A stretch of DNA of 64,000 nucleotides from Thalassia testudinum (lineage: Eukaryota > Streptophyta > Magnoliopsida > Alismatales > Hydrocharitaceae), in the NCBI GenBank assembly GCA_037157565.1, contig JAZHRO010000003.1, forward strand, positions 65,412,501 to 65,476,500, in the 5' to 3' direction. Under the pieces are notes generated by a model. It was not told the DNA's origin. It did no database searches and was given only the letters and a program-made list of their open reading frames with translations. Within the stretch, counting starts at the first letter, position 1. The number at the start of each line of letters is the position of its first letter. Below are positions 32,669 to 43,320 of this stretch, piece after piece. The position numbers and the translations under genes were made by a program.

Positions 32669-34827
32669 ATGGATAAGTCTTGGATTAATCTGAGGAATTT
32701 GGACTACCCTAAGTATAAGAGTGGAGTGATCTCATTTCTGGATTAGGCCTTCCATGAAGATAGGAAACAATACAGACGTGAAGAATTTTTGGAGAAAGTA
32801 TTCTGACCGTTTAGGAAGTGTATCAATGGATTCGTCCAGGATAAGAGCATAGATCTAGAGCATGTGATCTGTAATGGTAAGCATAGGATTACACACAGAA
32901 TACAGTGAAAGTGAATGATTCTGATGATGATAAGCAAATCGATGAGCTACTGCATGAGATGAGAGAGGATGATCCTAATATTACAAATGATGAGGAAGGA
33001 CTCAATAGATGTAATCAGTTTTATGATGCGATGAAGGCAGTTGAGGAGCCTATCGCGCCTGGAATGAGTTTCATGTCGAGGTTGTCCTTCCTATTGAAAT
33101 TATTTCAGATGAATGTTATGAATAGAGCCACAATGAAAATGATGTCAAAGTTGCTTCAGTTTATACGGGAGTTGTTGAATAGTCCTAGCGGTGTGCCAGA
33201 GTCGTAGTATGAAGCCAAGAAGTAAATCCACGTACTTGGTATGAATTGTGAGAAGATTCACGCATGTCCCAATGACTACGTGTTATATAGAAACGAGTAT
33301 GCTAGCTTGACTTCCTACCCAGAATGTAGTAAAAAGGAGAGAGGAAACAAGCTGAAAAGGTTCTTTGTTACTTTCCATTAATTCCAAGGTTGCAACGACT
33401 ATTTTTTTCTAGTAGGACTACAACATTGATTAGGTGGCATCACGAAACCAAGTCAGGAGACGATCTTATTCGCCATTCAACTAATTTAGAGGAGTGGAAA
33501 ACTTTGATAGAAGACATTTATCTTTTGCAGTGGATTCGTGTAATGTCAGATTGGGACTTGCAAGCGACGAGTTTAATCCATTTAAGAACATGTACCTGTT
33601 GTACTCTATATGACTAGTCGTGATTGTTACTTACAACTTACCTCCCTAGCTATGCAAGCAATCCTCGTTTATGATGTTAACCCTCTTAATCCCAAGTCTT
33701 AAGCAACCAGGAAATGCAATTGACGTTTATTTACAGCCGTTAGTTGATGAATTCAAACAATTATGACACGATGGTGTTCAGATGTATGATGCAAAGAATA
33801 AAGAATTCTTTCAGATGTACGGGGCATTGCTATGGACCATTAATGACTTCCCAGCGTATGCAAATCTTTCTAGATGGAGTATGAAAGGGAAGTTTGCCTA
33901 CTCAATATGTATAGAAGATACACATCATTTGCGTCTGCCTGAAAGTAATAAATTTGGATATTTAGGGCATCACTGATTTCTTTCAATTGAGCACAGATGG
34001 TAAGGTGCACAGTTTAAGGATAGATTTAACTGTACAACTTGTCAGTATTCCAGTAGGAAGCTGGGAAATAAGTTGTCGACAAATTCCATTCAACTGTCAA
34101 GGGTTGAAGTAATGGCAAAATTACAAAAGCTTGCCAACTTACAACTGGGTCGCTCCTTCAAGAAAGATCTGACAGCATTAAAGGACTTTGATTTTAAGAA
34201 GAAAAGCATCTTCTTTATGGAGCTTCCATATTGGAAAGATCGTAAATACATCACAATTTTTATGTCATGAATATTGAGAAAAATGTCATGGACAACATCT
34301 TAGATGTGTTGAATTTAACAGAAAATCCTAAAGACACATTAAGATAGAATAATGACATGAAGAAACAGGGTATCCATCTTGAGCTACATTGCACCAACAA
34401 TGTACTGTCTACAACCAGGACAGAGGGATAAGATATTCTCTTTTATGAATGGAATTCGAGTCCCAAACGTGTTTTCTTCACAGCTCTCGTGCTATGTGAA
34501 AGAAGTTCAGAAGAAGATCAGTGGATTGAAAAGTCACGATTCACTTGTTTAAATGCAGAGTTTGTTTCTGTTAGCTATTCGTGGTGAGTCACTAGATCTA
34601 GTGGTCGATTCATTCAAAGAGATGAGTCAATTTTTTAAATTTGTTTGCTCAAAGAGTATGAACTATAAAAGTCTAGACTATTAGAATGATCAAATTGTAA
34701 TTGCACTCTACAAAATGGAACAAAATTTTCCCACGACTTTCTTCGACATTATGGTGCATCTAACGCTAAATCTTTGCAAACGAAGCAAGAGTTGGTGGGC
34801 ATGTATAGTATAGATGGATGTATCCAA
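32669..34827 (+). pseudogene. CACTA TnpD-like transposase, 5' part
   Basis: The ATG at 32669 opens MDKSWINLRNLDYPKYKSGV, the start typical of plant CACTA transposases (Transpos_assoc region). Further down: PNDYVLYRNEYASLTSYPEC (near 33270), RLFFSSRTTTLIRWHHE (33393-33443), ALLWTINDFPAYANLS (33824-33871), EVMAKLQKLANLQLGRSFKKDLT (near 34105-34170) and IFFMELPYWKDRK (near 34207). Stops and frameshifts throughout make it a pseudogene. It breaks off at ...WMYP, at the left edge of the LTR-derived insertion, and resumes at 40231. The protein would bind and cut transposon ends in the nucleus. Confidence 0.85.
34820..34827. repeat. 8-bp direct repeat GTATCCAA, left copy
   Basis: Repeated at 40231-40238 on the other side of the insertion in the transposase. 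Longer than the 5 bp expected for a Ty3/Gypsy element. Confidence 0.75.
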
Positions 34828-35875
34828 TGATAATGTCATCATCATCCATATCTAGCTTTAATTAGTCATAATCAATTGATAAATGCTCCTACATAATCGC
34901 CGAAGAGCCGTAATTCATTGCATATTCATTCTGAGAGAAATACATTAAAATAGGGTTAAATCTAATATTACCATCATATCATGAATGCAAAGCAACCATG
35001 GGTTTCTCTAGGGGTTTATCCAAGGTCAAATGGTCATAAATGTCTAATCAAAGGGTTCATACAGACAGAAATAGGTTTTCACGCATTTCAAGAATTAATG
35101 GACATCTGAAACCCTAAAAATAGACCTACTTAATTAAATGAGGTTCTAATCAGGATAAAATTTACCTAAACCTTCTAAAAATCATATAAAATATTCTCTA
35201 AGGTTTGATACCTATGATTTGACCATTGGAACCCATTTTGACCTAAAATAGAGTCTCAGACAGATAATTGCCCTAATTTGGGTTTCTACTCAAATTACCC
35301 AATCAAACTTGGTCAAAACCTAAATATGACTTCATCATCAGATTCCTTGGGTCCAAATTAGGTTTGTACCAAAATTTGGGCTCAATCAGAGATCATGTTG
35401 ACCTAGTTTGCATTTTGGTCCAGTCTGATTCTTCTCACTTAAACCCCTAGCTTTTAAAATATATTGCAAATACCCCCCTAAATTCATCATCTTCTTCACC
35501 AAGCAGTTCCTACCGCCTCCATATTTGCGAAACTCCTAAATCCATTAGCCGACGACCTTCAATCAGGGATTACTCCCTAATTTTGCGGCCAAACCCTTCC
35601 AAAATTGGAAGGGAGATTCATGAAGAGTTTCCCTTCAATCTGAACCTGACCTTACCTTCCAATACTGCCCTAAGGTTCATTCAAACTCCTGAAAGTTTCC
35701 AAGTCCTATTCCATGATTTTCGAGCCTTCAAGGTTGGTTTCCAAGCTTGAAGCTTGACTCTAAGCCTATAAAAGAACCCTGATCAAGTTCCTTACCTCCT
35801 TAGCAAGGTTTGGGGCAAAAACCCTCTTCAAATCCCTACCTCAAGTCTTCTCCTTCTTTCACAGCCAGTGCCTTC
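34828..35875 (+). repeat. E5 LTR, U3 and start of R
   Basis: TGATAATGTCATCATC followed by the U3 blocks of E1 and E2 (TAAATGCTCCTACATAATCGC near 34882; the CCAAATTAGGTTTGT block near 35353) and a TATA box (35767-35774). About 110 bases after the TATA box the sequence switches to the opposite orientation. Confidence 0.75.
35767..35774 (+). promoter_or_regulatory. TATA box of the E5 LTR
   Basis: TATAAAAG at the position equivalent to the E1 TATA box. Confidence 0.6.
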
Positions 35876-36869
35876 TTCCTTTCCACTTTTTTTTATCTCC
35901 TTCAGAAACCTTCTCTTCCTTTCTTCCCAGTGACTAAGTGTCGCATAATGCACAAAGGGGCAAAACCCTCCCCTCCCCCGCTTTCTCTCTTTCTCCTCTT
36001 TCCTTTCCTCTTCCTCTCTCAAAGATATCTAGGATAATAGGGTATTCGGATCATGCACAGTAACCTGGTCTAGGGCTACGTGTGTGGAGTTGCAGCCGAG
36101 GAGTGAATAGATTATGTGGGTCGGGTGAGTGCGGGTGAAGGGATCTCACCCTTGTGTCTTGAGGCAAATAGCTCTATGCAGAAAAACCACTTATGTCACT
36201 GAGTTGCTTCCAATTCCCATGATGTGGGACTAAATCTTACAGCCCCTTCGTGTGTCAGCTACGGATGAAACCTTGTCCAATTAAGGTAGCTACTGAGGTT
36301 GATGCCTTCAATCGAGGACCTAGGAAGATGCCTAGAATGAAGCCACGTGTCCTAGAGGTAGCACCTGGGACTTGTGTGGCCTAGAACATGAAGAACGGGG
36401 CCGGAGAGATGATGCACCGGTAGAGCGATGGCAAGGAACCTGAAAAGCATGAATACAGCCTTGCGGCCAAGTTAAACTAGCTTAGGACCTTCGTCGGACC
36501 ACGGCGAATGTGTGGGGGTGGTGGTGGCATTCCGTGAGAGGGTGTATGGTGGTCAGACGAAGTCAGGGATAGTGTGCGAAGGTGGGTTTGTTCGATGGTG
36601 GTCGTGGGAGCGTGGATGATGAAATAAAGAGAGGGGTTTTGTTCAGGGATGAGTGGCGGAGGTTGCGAGGGTGTTGGCAAGGTGTTTGGAGGTGTGTGGC
36701 ATGCAGGGGACCTCGCTAGAGGTGTGGCCGGAGAGGAGGAAGAAGGTAGCGTGTGGTGGCGTCGAGGGGTTATTTTTGGGTTTTGAAGATGGGAATGGAC
36801 CTAGAAACTAAAAGGGGCCTATCTACCCTAATCTAATGGTTGAAAGAGAAGGGAAGGTGTCGACTAAAA
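35876..36869 (-). repeat. LTR fragment (R/U5 part), opposite orientation to E5
   Basis: Matches the R/U5 side of E2 and E6 read on -: GTGGGACTAAA block near 36225 (E2: 7555; E6: 37765) and a GATCTCACC block near 36140. 36510-36862 is an inverted copy of 38140-38239 plus 39993-40225. Its U5 end is missing. Confidence 0.65.
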
Positions 36870-38060
36870 TGTTGAAGCGATCTATCGGGGAGTTTTAAAT
36901 ATGTCTTGTTGTAATGAAATCTCCTAAATAGCTCTCTCAACAAATACAATTTATAACTTGAATATCTAAAATGAAGTCCAAGGTCGAACACAGGTAGCAA
37001 GTATTGTAATTCATGCGCTAATATTAATTAAAATATAAATGAGCATAGGAAATCAAGCCAATAATGATATTCAATGAATGATCTCTACTCAAAATTGATA
37101 TTCAATGGAAAACATGAGTATTTCAAGAGTTTAAGAGGAAAAAAATATATCTAAGAAACAATAATGGTGATTTAGAATACAATTATTAGTCTTAAGCACA
37201 TATATATCAATTACTCAATGAATCAAATAAATGAACAGTGGCCTGAACCACTTAAACCATAATTCCACGCCAGCAAATACTTCTTTAGAATAAGGCCTCA
37301 ATGCTTTATCAGACGTCAAATTCTTAAATCAGACGACTTAAACGTCTTCGTCTACAACACTTTTCCTCTTCTTTCCTTCATCTTTTCAGCCTCTTCCTCT
37401 TCTTCTTCTTTCTTTCTTCAAAGCTCCCCTTCCCTCAGGGTCTTTGCCTTCTTCTTTTAGAGAGCACAAGGAGATACCAACTTGCTTACGGCTAAGTGTT
37501 GAACAATGCCTATAGGAGCAAAACCCACCCCTCCCCCATTTTCTCTCTATTTCCTGCCTCTTCTCTTCACTCAAACTCAGGCTAATCGGGTATACGAGCA
37601 TGCATAGCAACCAGGTCCAGGCTCACCAACAGCGGGTGATCAACGAGGAGTAAAGGGCTTAGGTGGTCGAGTGTGTGGGTAAGGGACCTCACCCCCAGTG
37701 TCGAGGCAAAGAGGCCTATGCAGAAATTCCCTTTATGCATGTGTGGTCTCTCTTCTCTTTACAATGTGGGACTAAATGTCTCACATCATTCTCATGCAGC
37801 TGCAGTTGTGAGGATCTCCCAATCGAGGCAGCAGGAGTGGATGGGGTCTTCGATCGACCACCTGGGAGGATGCCTGGAATGAAGCTACGTCTTCTAGGCA
37901 TGTTGTCTGGAAGCTATGTGGTCGGAGGACTGAAGATGAGGCCATAGACGATGGCGACGGCAGCGGCAACGATGGATGGCAAGACCTGAAAATCACACAA
38001 ACAGCCTCACGGCCACAATAAAATAGCTCATGAGCTTCGCCAGTCACAGCGAGGGCCATC
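36870..38060 (-). repeat. E6 LTR, U5 and R part
   Basis: Starts TGTTGAAGCG, as E7 starts TGTTGAACG, with the U5 block GGTCGAACACAGG near 36985 and AGACGTC motifs (37310-37345). It ends in R where orientation changes near 38060; U3 is missing. ORFs inside it are fortuitous. Confidence 0.6.
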
Positions 38061-38239
38061 TCCCCCTTTCCTCGCTGCCATCTCCCTCAATGGAGAGTTC
38101 CCCTTCTCCGACGTCGGCCAATCAAAGCCAGCACCTCTCCATCCCTTTCAACTGTTAGTTTAGGGTTAGTTAGGTTCCCTTAGATCCTTAGGTTAATTCC
38201 TTCTATTCAAAACCCAAAAACAACCCTCGATGCCACTGC
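38060..38239 (+). repeat. E5 LTR, R part (continued)
   Basis: + oriented R sequence similar to 4740-4850 of E1 and to the inverse of 36775-36862. It is interrupted by the solo LTR E7 and continues at 39993. Confidence 0.6.
38235..38239. repeat. Target site duplication of E7, left copy (ACTGC)
   Basis: ACTGC directly before the LTR start; the second copy is 39988-39992. Confidence 0.9.
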
Positions 38240-38583
38240 TGTTGAACGAGAATCTACGCTAACGTGTTTGGTTTTGGAAAACCCGTCGTTGTAGTTCGAA
38301 AGCGAAGGATTCGTGTTCAACAAATAAAATTTATACCGAAATAAGAATTCCGGGTCGAACACAGGGAGGCGAACGTTTGATTTAAAAACTCCGCGTTTCT
38401 TTTTATTTTGTCACCAAGAAATTCAATTTAAACTATCTAAGTATCTACAACAAATAAAAGAGAGAGAGGGAGTAAGAGAGAGAGAAGGAATACTATACAT
38501 GGAAATCAAAATGAGATGTAGAATAGACAAGGAATTTATCATAAAAGAGTTCTTTCATTACAACTAGAAAACATAAAACAATT

Positions 38584-38742
38584 ACTCTAGAAAGCATTAA
38601 AAGAATGGAGGGAGAAATGTCCTCCTCGACGATCGCTCGGAGGACGAATAGACTACTCTAGAAAGCAGTAAATCTATACTAGAAAGTAGTAAAAAGAATA
38701 GGGAGAGAGAAATCCTCCTCGACGGTCGCTTGGAGGACGAGC
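38584..38742. repeat. Tandem duplication in the E7 LTR
   Basis: Two diverged copies of about 65-70 bases (38584-38648, 38674-38742). Each contains CTAGAAAG, a GGGAGAGAAAT-like run and a CCTCCTCGACG...CGGAGGACGA segment that folds (TCCTCC / GGAGGA). Confidence 0.75.
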
Positions 38743-38974
38743 CGGACGGGACGACACCTGGACGAAGGAGAACGAAGCGGGACGAAGGAGGACAAAGCAG
38801 AAGAACGGGAATGAAGCAGCACGCCGTCGTCGTCGCGGGATCCACTTCCGAAGGGGGACGAAAATTTGGACTTTATCTCGCGAGAAGCATCCCGGGTGTG
38901 GGATAATCTTCTCTTGAGCTTAGGAGAGGTAGAGAGGAGAAGGAAGGGATGAAAATTTCGTATCGAGGGGGTCT

Positions 38975-38984
38975 CCTTTTATAG
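38975..38984 (-). promoter_or_regulatory. TATA box of E7
   Basis: CTATAAAAGG on -, about 1 kb from the U3 end. Confidence 0.6.
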
Positions 38985-39049
38985 TTGCAAGGAGTGGGGG
39001 CAAAATGGACATTACATCTTCAAAATAATAAATAAGGGGTCTTTAGTGA

Positions 39050-39550
39050 CGGATAAAACAGTCGCTAAAGCCCCGCCGTCGCCGTCGCCGCCGCGCCCAC
39101 ACGCGCCCGCTCGGCTGGCCTGCGCGCGTAACGCATACGCACGTCCGCGTCGTCTCAGCCGTCCGATCGCGAGATCGGACGGCTTAGATCGCGTCCGCGC
39201 CCGCCCGCGTGAGATCGAGCGTCCACCAGAGCGTCCAATTGCGCGTCGGCGCTATCGGGCGCGTGCGGCCGTTGGATCTTCATCCGACGCTCGTGCGCGC
39301 CCGCTCGCCCGCGCCTTCCACCCGCTCACCGCGGCTCGAACCCGCGACCTCCGCTTCGCCCGCAGCTGCGTCGCCGCTGCGCTACGCGGGCGAAATGGTC
39401 GCGCGGACGTTTTTAAACGCGAGCGACCGCAGCCGTTGGATCGAGATCCAACGGCGGAGAGGAGACGGTGCGCGGTCTTCACAGGACTCCTGCGGTCGAT
39501 TGGGCGGCTTGGATGGCGCCACGTGGCGCCATCTTGGCCGTCCATCTTCT
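39050..39550. other. CpG-dense U3 segment of E7
   Basis: Very GC-rich with abundant CpG, in contrast to the CpG-poor surroundings. It contains two perfect 11-bp inverted repeats, 39158-39168/39173-39183 (GCCGTCCGATC) and 39432-39442/39445-39455 (GCCGTTGGATC), plus a further GCCGTTGGATC near 39268. Long open frames here are a by-product of composition. Confidence 0.8.
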
Positions 39551-39992
39551 GGAAGTTGTAGATGGTGCCACGGATGTCGGATTGACTCGATTTTTGTGTC
39601 GTTCGGCTGCGATCGTCGATCCGAATTCATCCGTGTGGTCGGATTTTCCATCTGAAGTGAGGATTTACACCATCTTGGCCCTTGATCTTCTAGGGTTCCC
39701 CGGTCTCTATCTGATGCTACGGATGCCTGATTAGGGCGATCTTGGAGTCGTTGAACTCCAATCGTCGCCCTGATCATATCCATACGGTTGGATCTTTGAT
39801 CCGAGGCCCCGATAAAATATTTGCCCTATCCAAGCACATAAAAAGAGACAATTAACCTCCATTTTATTCAAACTACTCTAAATGCAAGATGATGCATGTA
39901 ATGCAATATTTATATCATGAAATGCAATCCTATGCTTAAGAACATGCATAAATAGACATTTTAAGTAGTGTAAATGTGTTTACATCAACTGC

Positions 39993-40230
39993 CAACCACC
40001 TTCGTCTCTACCTCTGGTCGCACCTCCGGCGAGGTCCTCTGCACACTACACACCTCCAAACACCTCACCAACACTCCCAGAACCTCCGCACAAAACCCCT
40101 CTCTTTATTTCATCGTCCACGCTTTCAAGACTGCATCGAACAAACCCACCTCCACACTCCATCACTACCTTCTTCCGACTACCACACACACTCTCACGCC
40201 ACGAAACCATCGCCATCACACTTGCTAGCA
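39993..40230 (+). repeat. E5 LTR, R/U5 part (end of insertion)
   Basis: Inverse copy of 36510-36745 (shared block CAAAACCCCTCTCTTTATTT near 40098). It breaks off well before a normal U5 end, at CTAGCA, immediately before GTATCCAA. Confidence 0.7.
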
Positions 40231-41205
40231 GTATCCAATTGAGCAATTTATGATGAAGCTAAAAAATTATGTTTTAAATAAAGATAAGCCAGAGGGGTCA
40301 ATTGTTGAGGTTACCTTTTAGAAGAATGCATAAACTTCTGTGCTATGTACATGGACAATGTTGACAACAGATTTAATCGACTGAAGAGGAATTTTGATGG
40401 GGGATACAAGGAAATAAATAATGATTTTCTAACAATTTTTGAAATGAGGAAAAGGTCTATCCTACACACAGAATACAAAATGATCGATTTAATGAATCAA
40501 TAGTTAGCTCACTTGTATATCTTGAAATAGATTCTTGATGTCGATCCTTTTCTTGATGAATTGAAACAATCTTCATCTCATGTCATTCATGAGCTACAGT
40601 TCCTTGATTGGTTTAAGTAGTGTGTATATCAGATGAAAGAAAATAAGGACCCACGTTGGGTGGATGACTTCTATGTAATATGCGAGACTCCGTTGAGTTT
40701 TGGACATTATCATTCTGGTTACATAATTAACGGGTTCAGGTTTAGAATAAAGTTAATCAATGATGTGAAGGCAGCACAACAAGCTAGGGTTCTTGTCAGT
40801 TGCGATATTGGAACAGGTTGTGATAGCTACTATAGGCAAATCATTGAAATCGTGGAGATGAGTTTCAGATACGACTGTAAGGTGATTTTATTTAAGTGTG
40901 ATTGGTTTGATATTTTCAAGGAAGGGATTGGTTTCAAAAAAGATAATAAACATAGTTTCATCAGTTTAAATAAGAACCGTCGAATTCTTCAAACAACTTA
41001 ACCATTCACGCTAGCCTGCCAACTATCACAAGTTTTTTATGTGCCCGATAGTAGCAGGAATGTGTGGATCATGCTAGTGAAAATCATGCCTCATGATTTC
41101 TTCGATGAAAAAAAGATAATAAATTTCTGTTACATCTGAAGCATATCAAGAAATTCCAATGGAAGTAGAAATAAGTCTCGATTCAATAGATATTGATGTT
41201 TAAGC
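40231..41205 (+). pseudogene. CACTA TnpD-like transposase, 3' part
   Basis: Resumes the transposase at the point where it stopped at 34827: YPIEQFMMKLKNYVLNKDKPEGSIVE, then FNRLKRNFDGGYKE near 40376, and the C-terminal FDVIL-type segment with YDCKVILFKCDWFDIFKEG (40870-40926), all standard for this family. One open run at 40633-41001; stops elsewhere. Homology fades by about 41205. Confidence 0.85.
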
Positions 41206-41341
41206 TATAAGAGCATTTATTTTCTAATGAACTCAATTTAAATTTAGTTATGTTTTTAAAAACAATTGTCTATATTTCTTCCTTTTATCATATACATTTT
41301 CCAATATATGTTTATTTAATTATATTTTTATTTATGTGTAG

Positions 41342-41610
41342 ATGAGGCCACGAAAGAAGATGACTGTCAAGAGTAGACCACCACATACGCATGAGGTTAA
41401 GGAGGAGGCACAATCTCAGCTTCCTGTTTCCCAACCTCCTTCCAATACCAATTATGCCCAAATTTCCTCCCACTATCTCCAGCACCTCCCTCCACATATT
41501 TAGCCTAGATTGTCATGCTTTTCGTAGAGGTCAGTCGTCAGCCCCAGATACCCATGATGTTGAGGTGAATCGTCAACTTGAGACCATCGTCAGGAGTTGC
41601 CAGGGAAGTA
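41342..41610 (+). pseudogene. CACTA second gene, 5' part
   Basis: ATG after a TTTATGTGTAG acceptor-like site opens MRPRKKMTVKSRPPHTHEV and continues Pro/Gln/Ser-rich with stops. Position after TnpD and in front of the 46203-47809 exons makes it the start of the second CACTA gene. It is cut by E8. Confidence 0.55.
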
Positions 41611-41615
41611 GGGGG
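41611..41615. repeat. Target site duplication of E8, left copy (GGGGG)
   Basis: Five G before the LTR start; five G at 46198-46202 after the other end. A homopolymer, but flush with both LTR ends. Confidence 0.75.
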
Positions 41616-42730
41616 TGACGAGCCGACTTTCTGCTTTGCGTTGTAATATTTAAGTGGTGGAAAAATCGACTAATAAAAAAAAATGAAAATAACCACTCGC
41701 AGAAGAGCGGGTCGTGTCCATAGGGAGGCAATTATGCAATAAATTCTTAATTATTTTATATTCTTTTAGATAAGTGCAAAATCCCTATTCAAATCTGACA
41801 TAAAATGCAAAGGAAAGTAGATTCGCAATAACTTAAAAAGATAAGGGTATATGTGTAATTTTTCCTCACTGAAATCTTCAATAAATTTATGATGATTTTA
41901 TGCAATTTTCATGTGACATGTACTAGAGAAAATTAGTGCTTAGGTTAAGCCCAAAATCAATCTTGAAATAGGTGAATATCATGAATGTGCAATTCTTAGA
42001 GAATATGAGTGTGCATGCGTAATTTTGCCATAATATAATAATAATAAATAAATAAATCAAATTTTGTGGGAATGGCAGTGAATGTAAATTTTAATTAACT
42101 TCAAAACAGAGCATTTTCTCTCTCTCCTCCTAGCGAGAGAGGGAGAGCACCCGCGATTGAGCTGCTATGGAGGAAGATTGACCGGTGCGTGGGGATCACG
42201 ATGGCAGTGGCAGAACGGCGAGAGGTGGCCCGCGGTGGCCGACGGGCGGAGGAGGACTGCCGGCCTGTTGGAGAAGAAGGCAGAGCAGCTGATGCAGGGT
42301 AGCCTGTTGGTGGGTGGTTGCACGCTGGTGCGCGCCTGTGAGCGTCTGCAGCGGTCTGGTGGGGAGGGCGCGGACCTGGCAGGGCAGTGGGGATGGCGCG
42401 AGCGCCTGCGGCGTTGGAGGGGAGCTCTGGTGCACGCTTGTGCAGTGCCTGCGGGGATGATGGAGGCACGCCTGCAGTAGGGGTGCGCAAGGAGGATGCG
42501 TTGAAGGGAGGCGGACCTGCGGGTGCTGGAAGGTGCGGGTGCGTAGTGAGGCAGAGCTAGCGCCTGCAGGTCCGGTTGGAGGGGTGTGAGCGGGTGTAGG
42601 CCTGGCGCGGAGAGGCACTGTGCAGGTGCAGGTTTGGTGCGCTGGAGGAAGGCACGCACCTGCTGGGAGAGAGGGCGCTCTGCAGGGAGGAGGGGGCGTG
42701 CCTGCAGATGGCGCAAGCGTCTGATGGTGC

Positions 42731-42810
42731 TGGAGGTACTTGGCTTGCGCGCCTGCAGGGAGCGTTGGAGGTACTTGTCTTAGCGCGCCTGCAGGGAGCA
42801 CTGGAAATTC
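42731..42810. repeat. 35-bp minisatellite in the E8 3' LTR
   Basis: Two full units (TGGAGGTACTTGGCTTGC...CCTGCAGGGAGC) plus a partial one. The other LTR has one more unit (45566-45685). Confidence 0.75.
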
Positions 42811-43034
42811 TTGGCTTGGTGCGGTGCGACTGCAGGCACGTGCAAGGTGAGGCGATGCAGCTTTGGGTGCATGGGGAGGAGGCTTTGGCAGTGGCATTGG
42901 AGAGGTTGTGCACAGTGCACGCTTGGGGTTGTTCCCCGCAAGGGGGAAGATGGCGAAAGTTCTTCTCTCCCTGGATGATCCCCTCTCTCCTTTCTCCGCC
43001 TCTTCTTTTTAACTTCTCGTTTGCGCCTGCGAGA

Positions 43035-43060
43035 GTTAAGGGATTTTCAAATCCCTTAAC
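43035..43060. other. 12-bp perfect hairpin in the E8 3' LTR
   Basis: GTTAAGGGATTT / AAATCCCTTAAC with a 2-base loop; identical in the other LTR at 45898-45923. Confidence 0.85.
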
Positions 43061-43320
43061 TATTTCTGGCCGGCGGCTGTTGAGGGTTCCCCGGAGGATG
43101 GGGTTGTTATTTTAAAAAGGATAATTTATCCTTTTCTTCTCATTCTTTTGCCAATTATTTTTCCTACGCATAAAAAGAACATATTAAGTTATAGAATAGA
43201 TGTAAACCTAAATCATGATGCATGCAAACATTCTATAACTTAATATAGTTATTAACAACCCTAAAAGATACAATTAAAGTTACTTAGGCGTAATATTAGT
43301 CCATTAAAATGGACTCATCA

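Larger units (their letters stand above)
38240..39987 (-). mobile_element. E7: solo LTR
   Basis: 1748 bases, TGTTGAACG...TTTACATCA, flanked by ACTGC on both sides; the host sequence continues across it. No internal region, so it arose by recombination between two LTRs. On - it has a TATA box (38975-38984), an R/U5 with a tandem duplication (38584-38648 and 38674-38742), and an unusually GC- and CpG-rich U3 (39050-39550). Confidence 0.92.
41616..43320 (-). repeat. E8 3' LTR
   Basis: 1705 bases, TGACGAGCC...GGACTCATCA. On - it starts TGATGAGTCCATTTTAATGG, close to the E9/E10 start TGATAAGTCCACTTTCATGG. It holds a 12-bp perfect hairpin (43035-43060) and a 35-bp minisatellite (42731-42810). The G-rich part opens long but meaningless frames. 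Confidence 0.88.

Noticed and set aside
33395..33420. TTTTTTCTAGTAGGAC as the right CACTA terminus
   Set aside because: Lies inside the transposase (RLFFSSRTT) and lacks the final GTG.
39046..39783. Overlapping long ORFs in the GC-rich segment (171, 148, 133, 97 codons)
   Set aside because: They arise because GC-rich DNA has few stops; Arg/Ala/Pro-rich, no homology, and inside the U3 of a solo LTR.
42101..42913. Pro/Ala/His-rich ORFs up to 233 codons in the E8 LTR (and 45355-46050)
   Set aside because: Several frames on both strands are open at once in a G/C-biased LTR with a minisatellite; composition effect.
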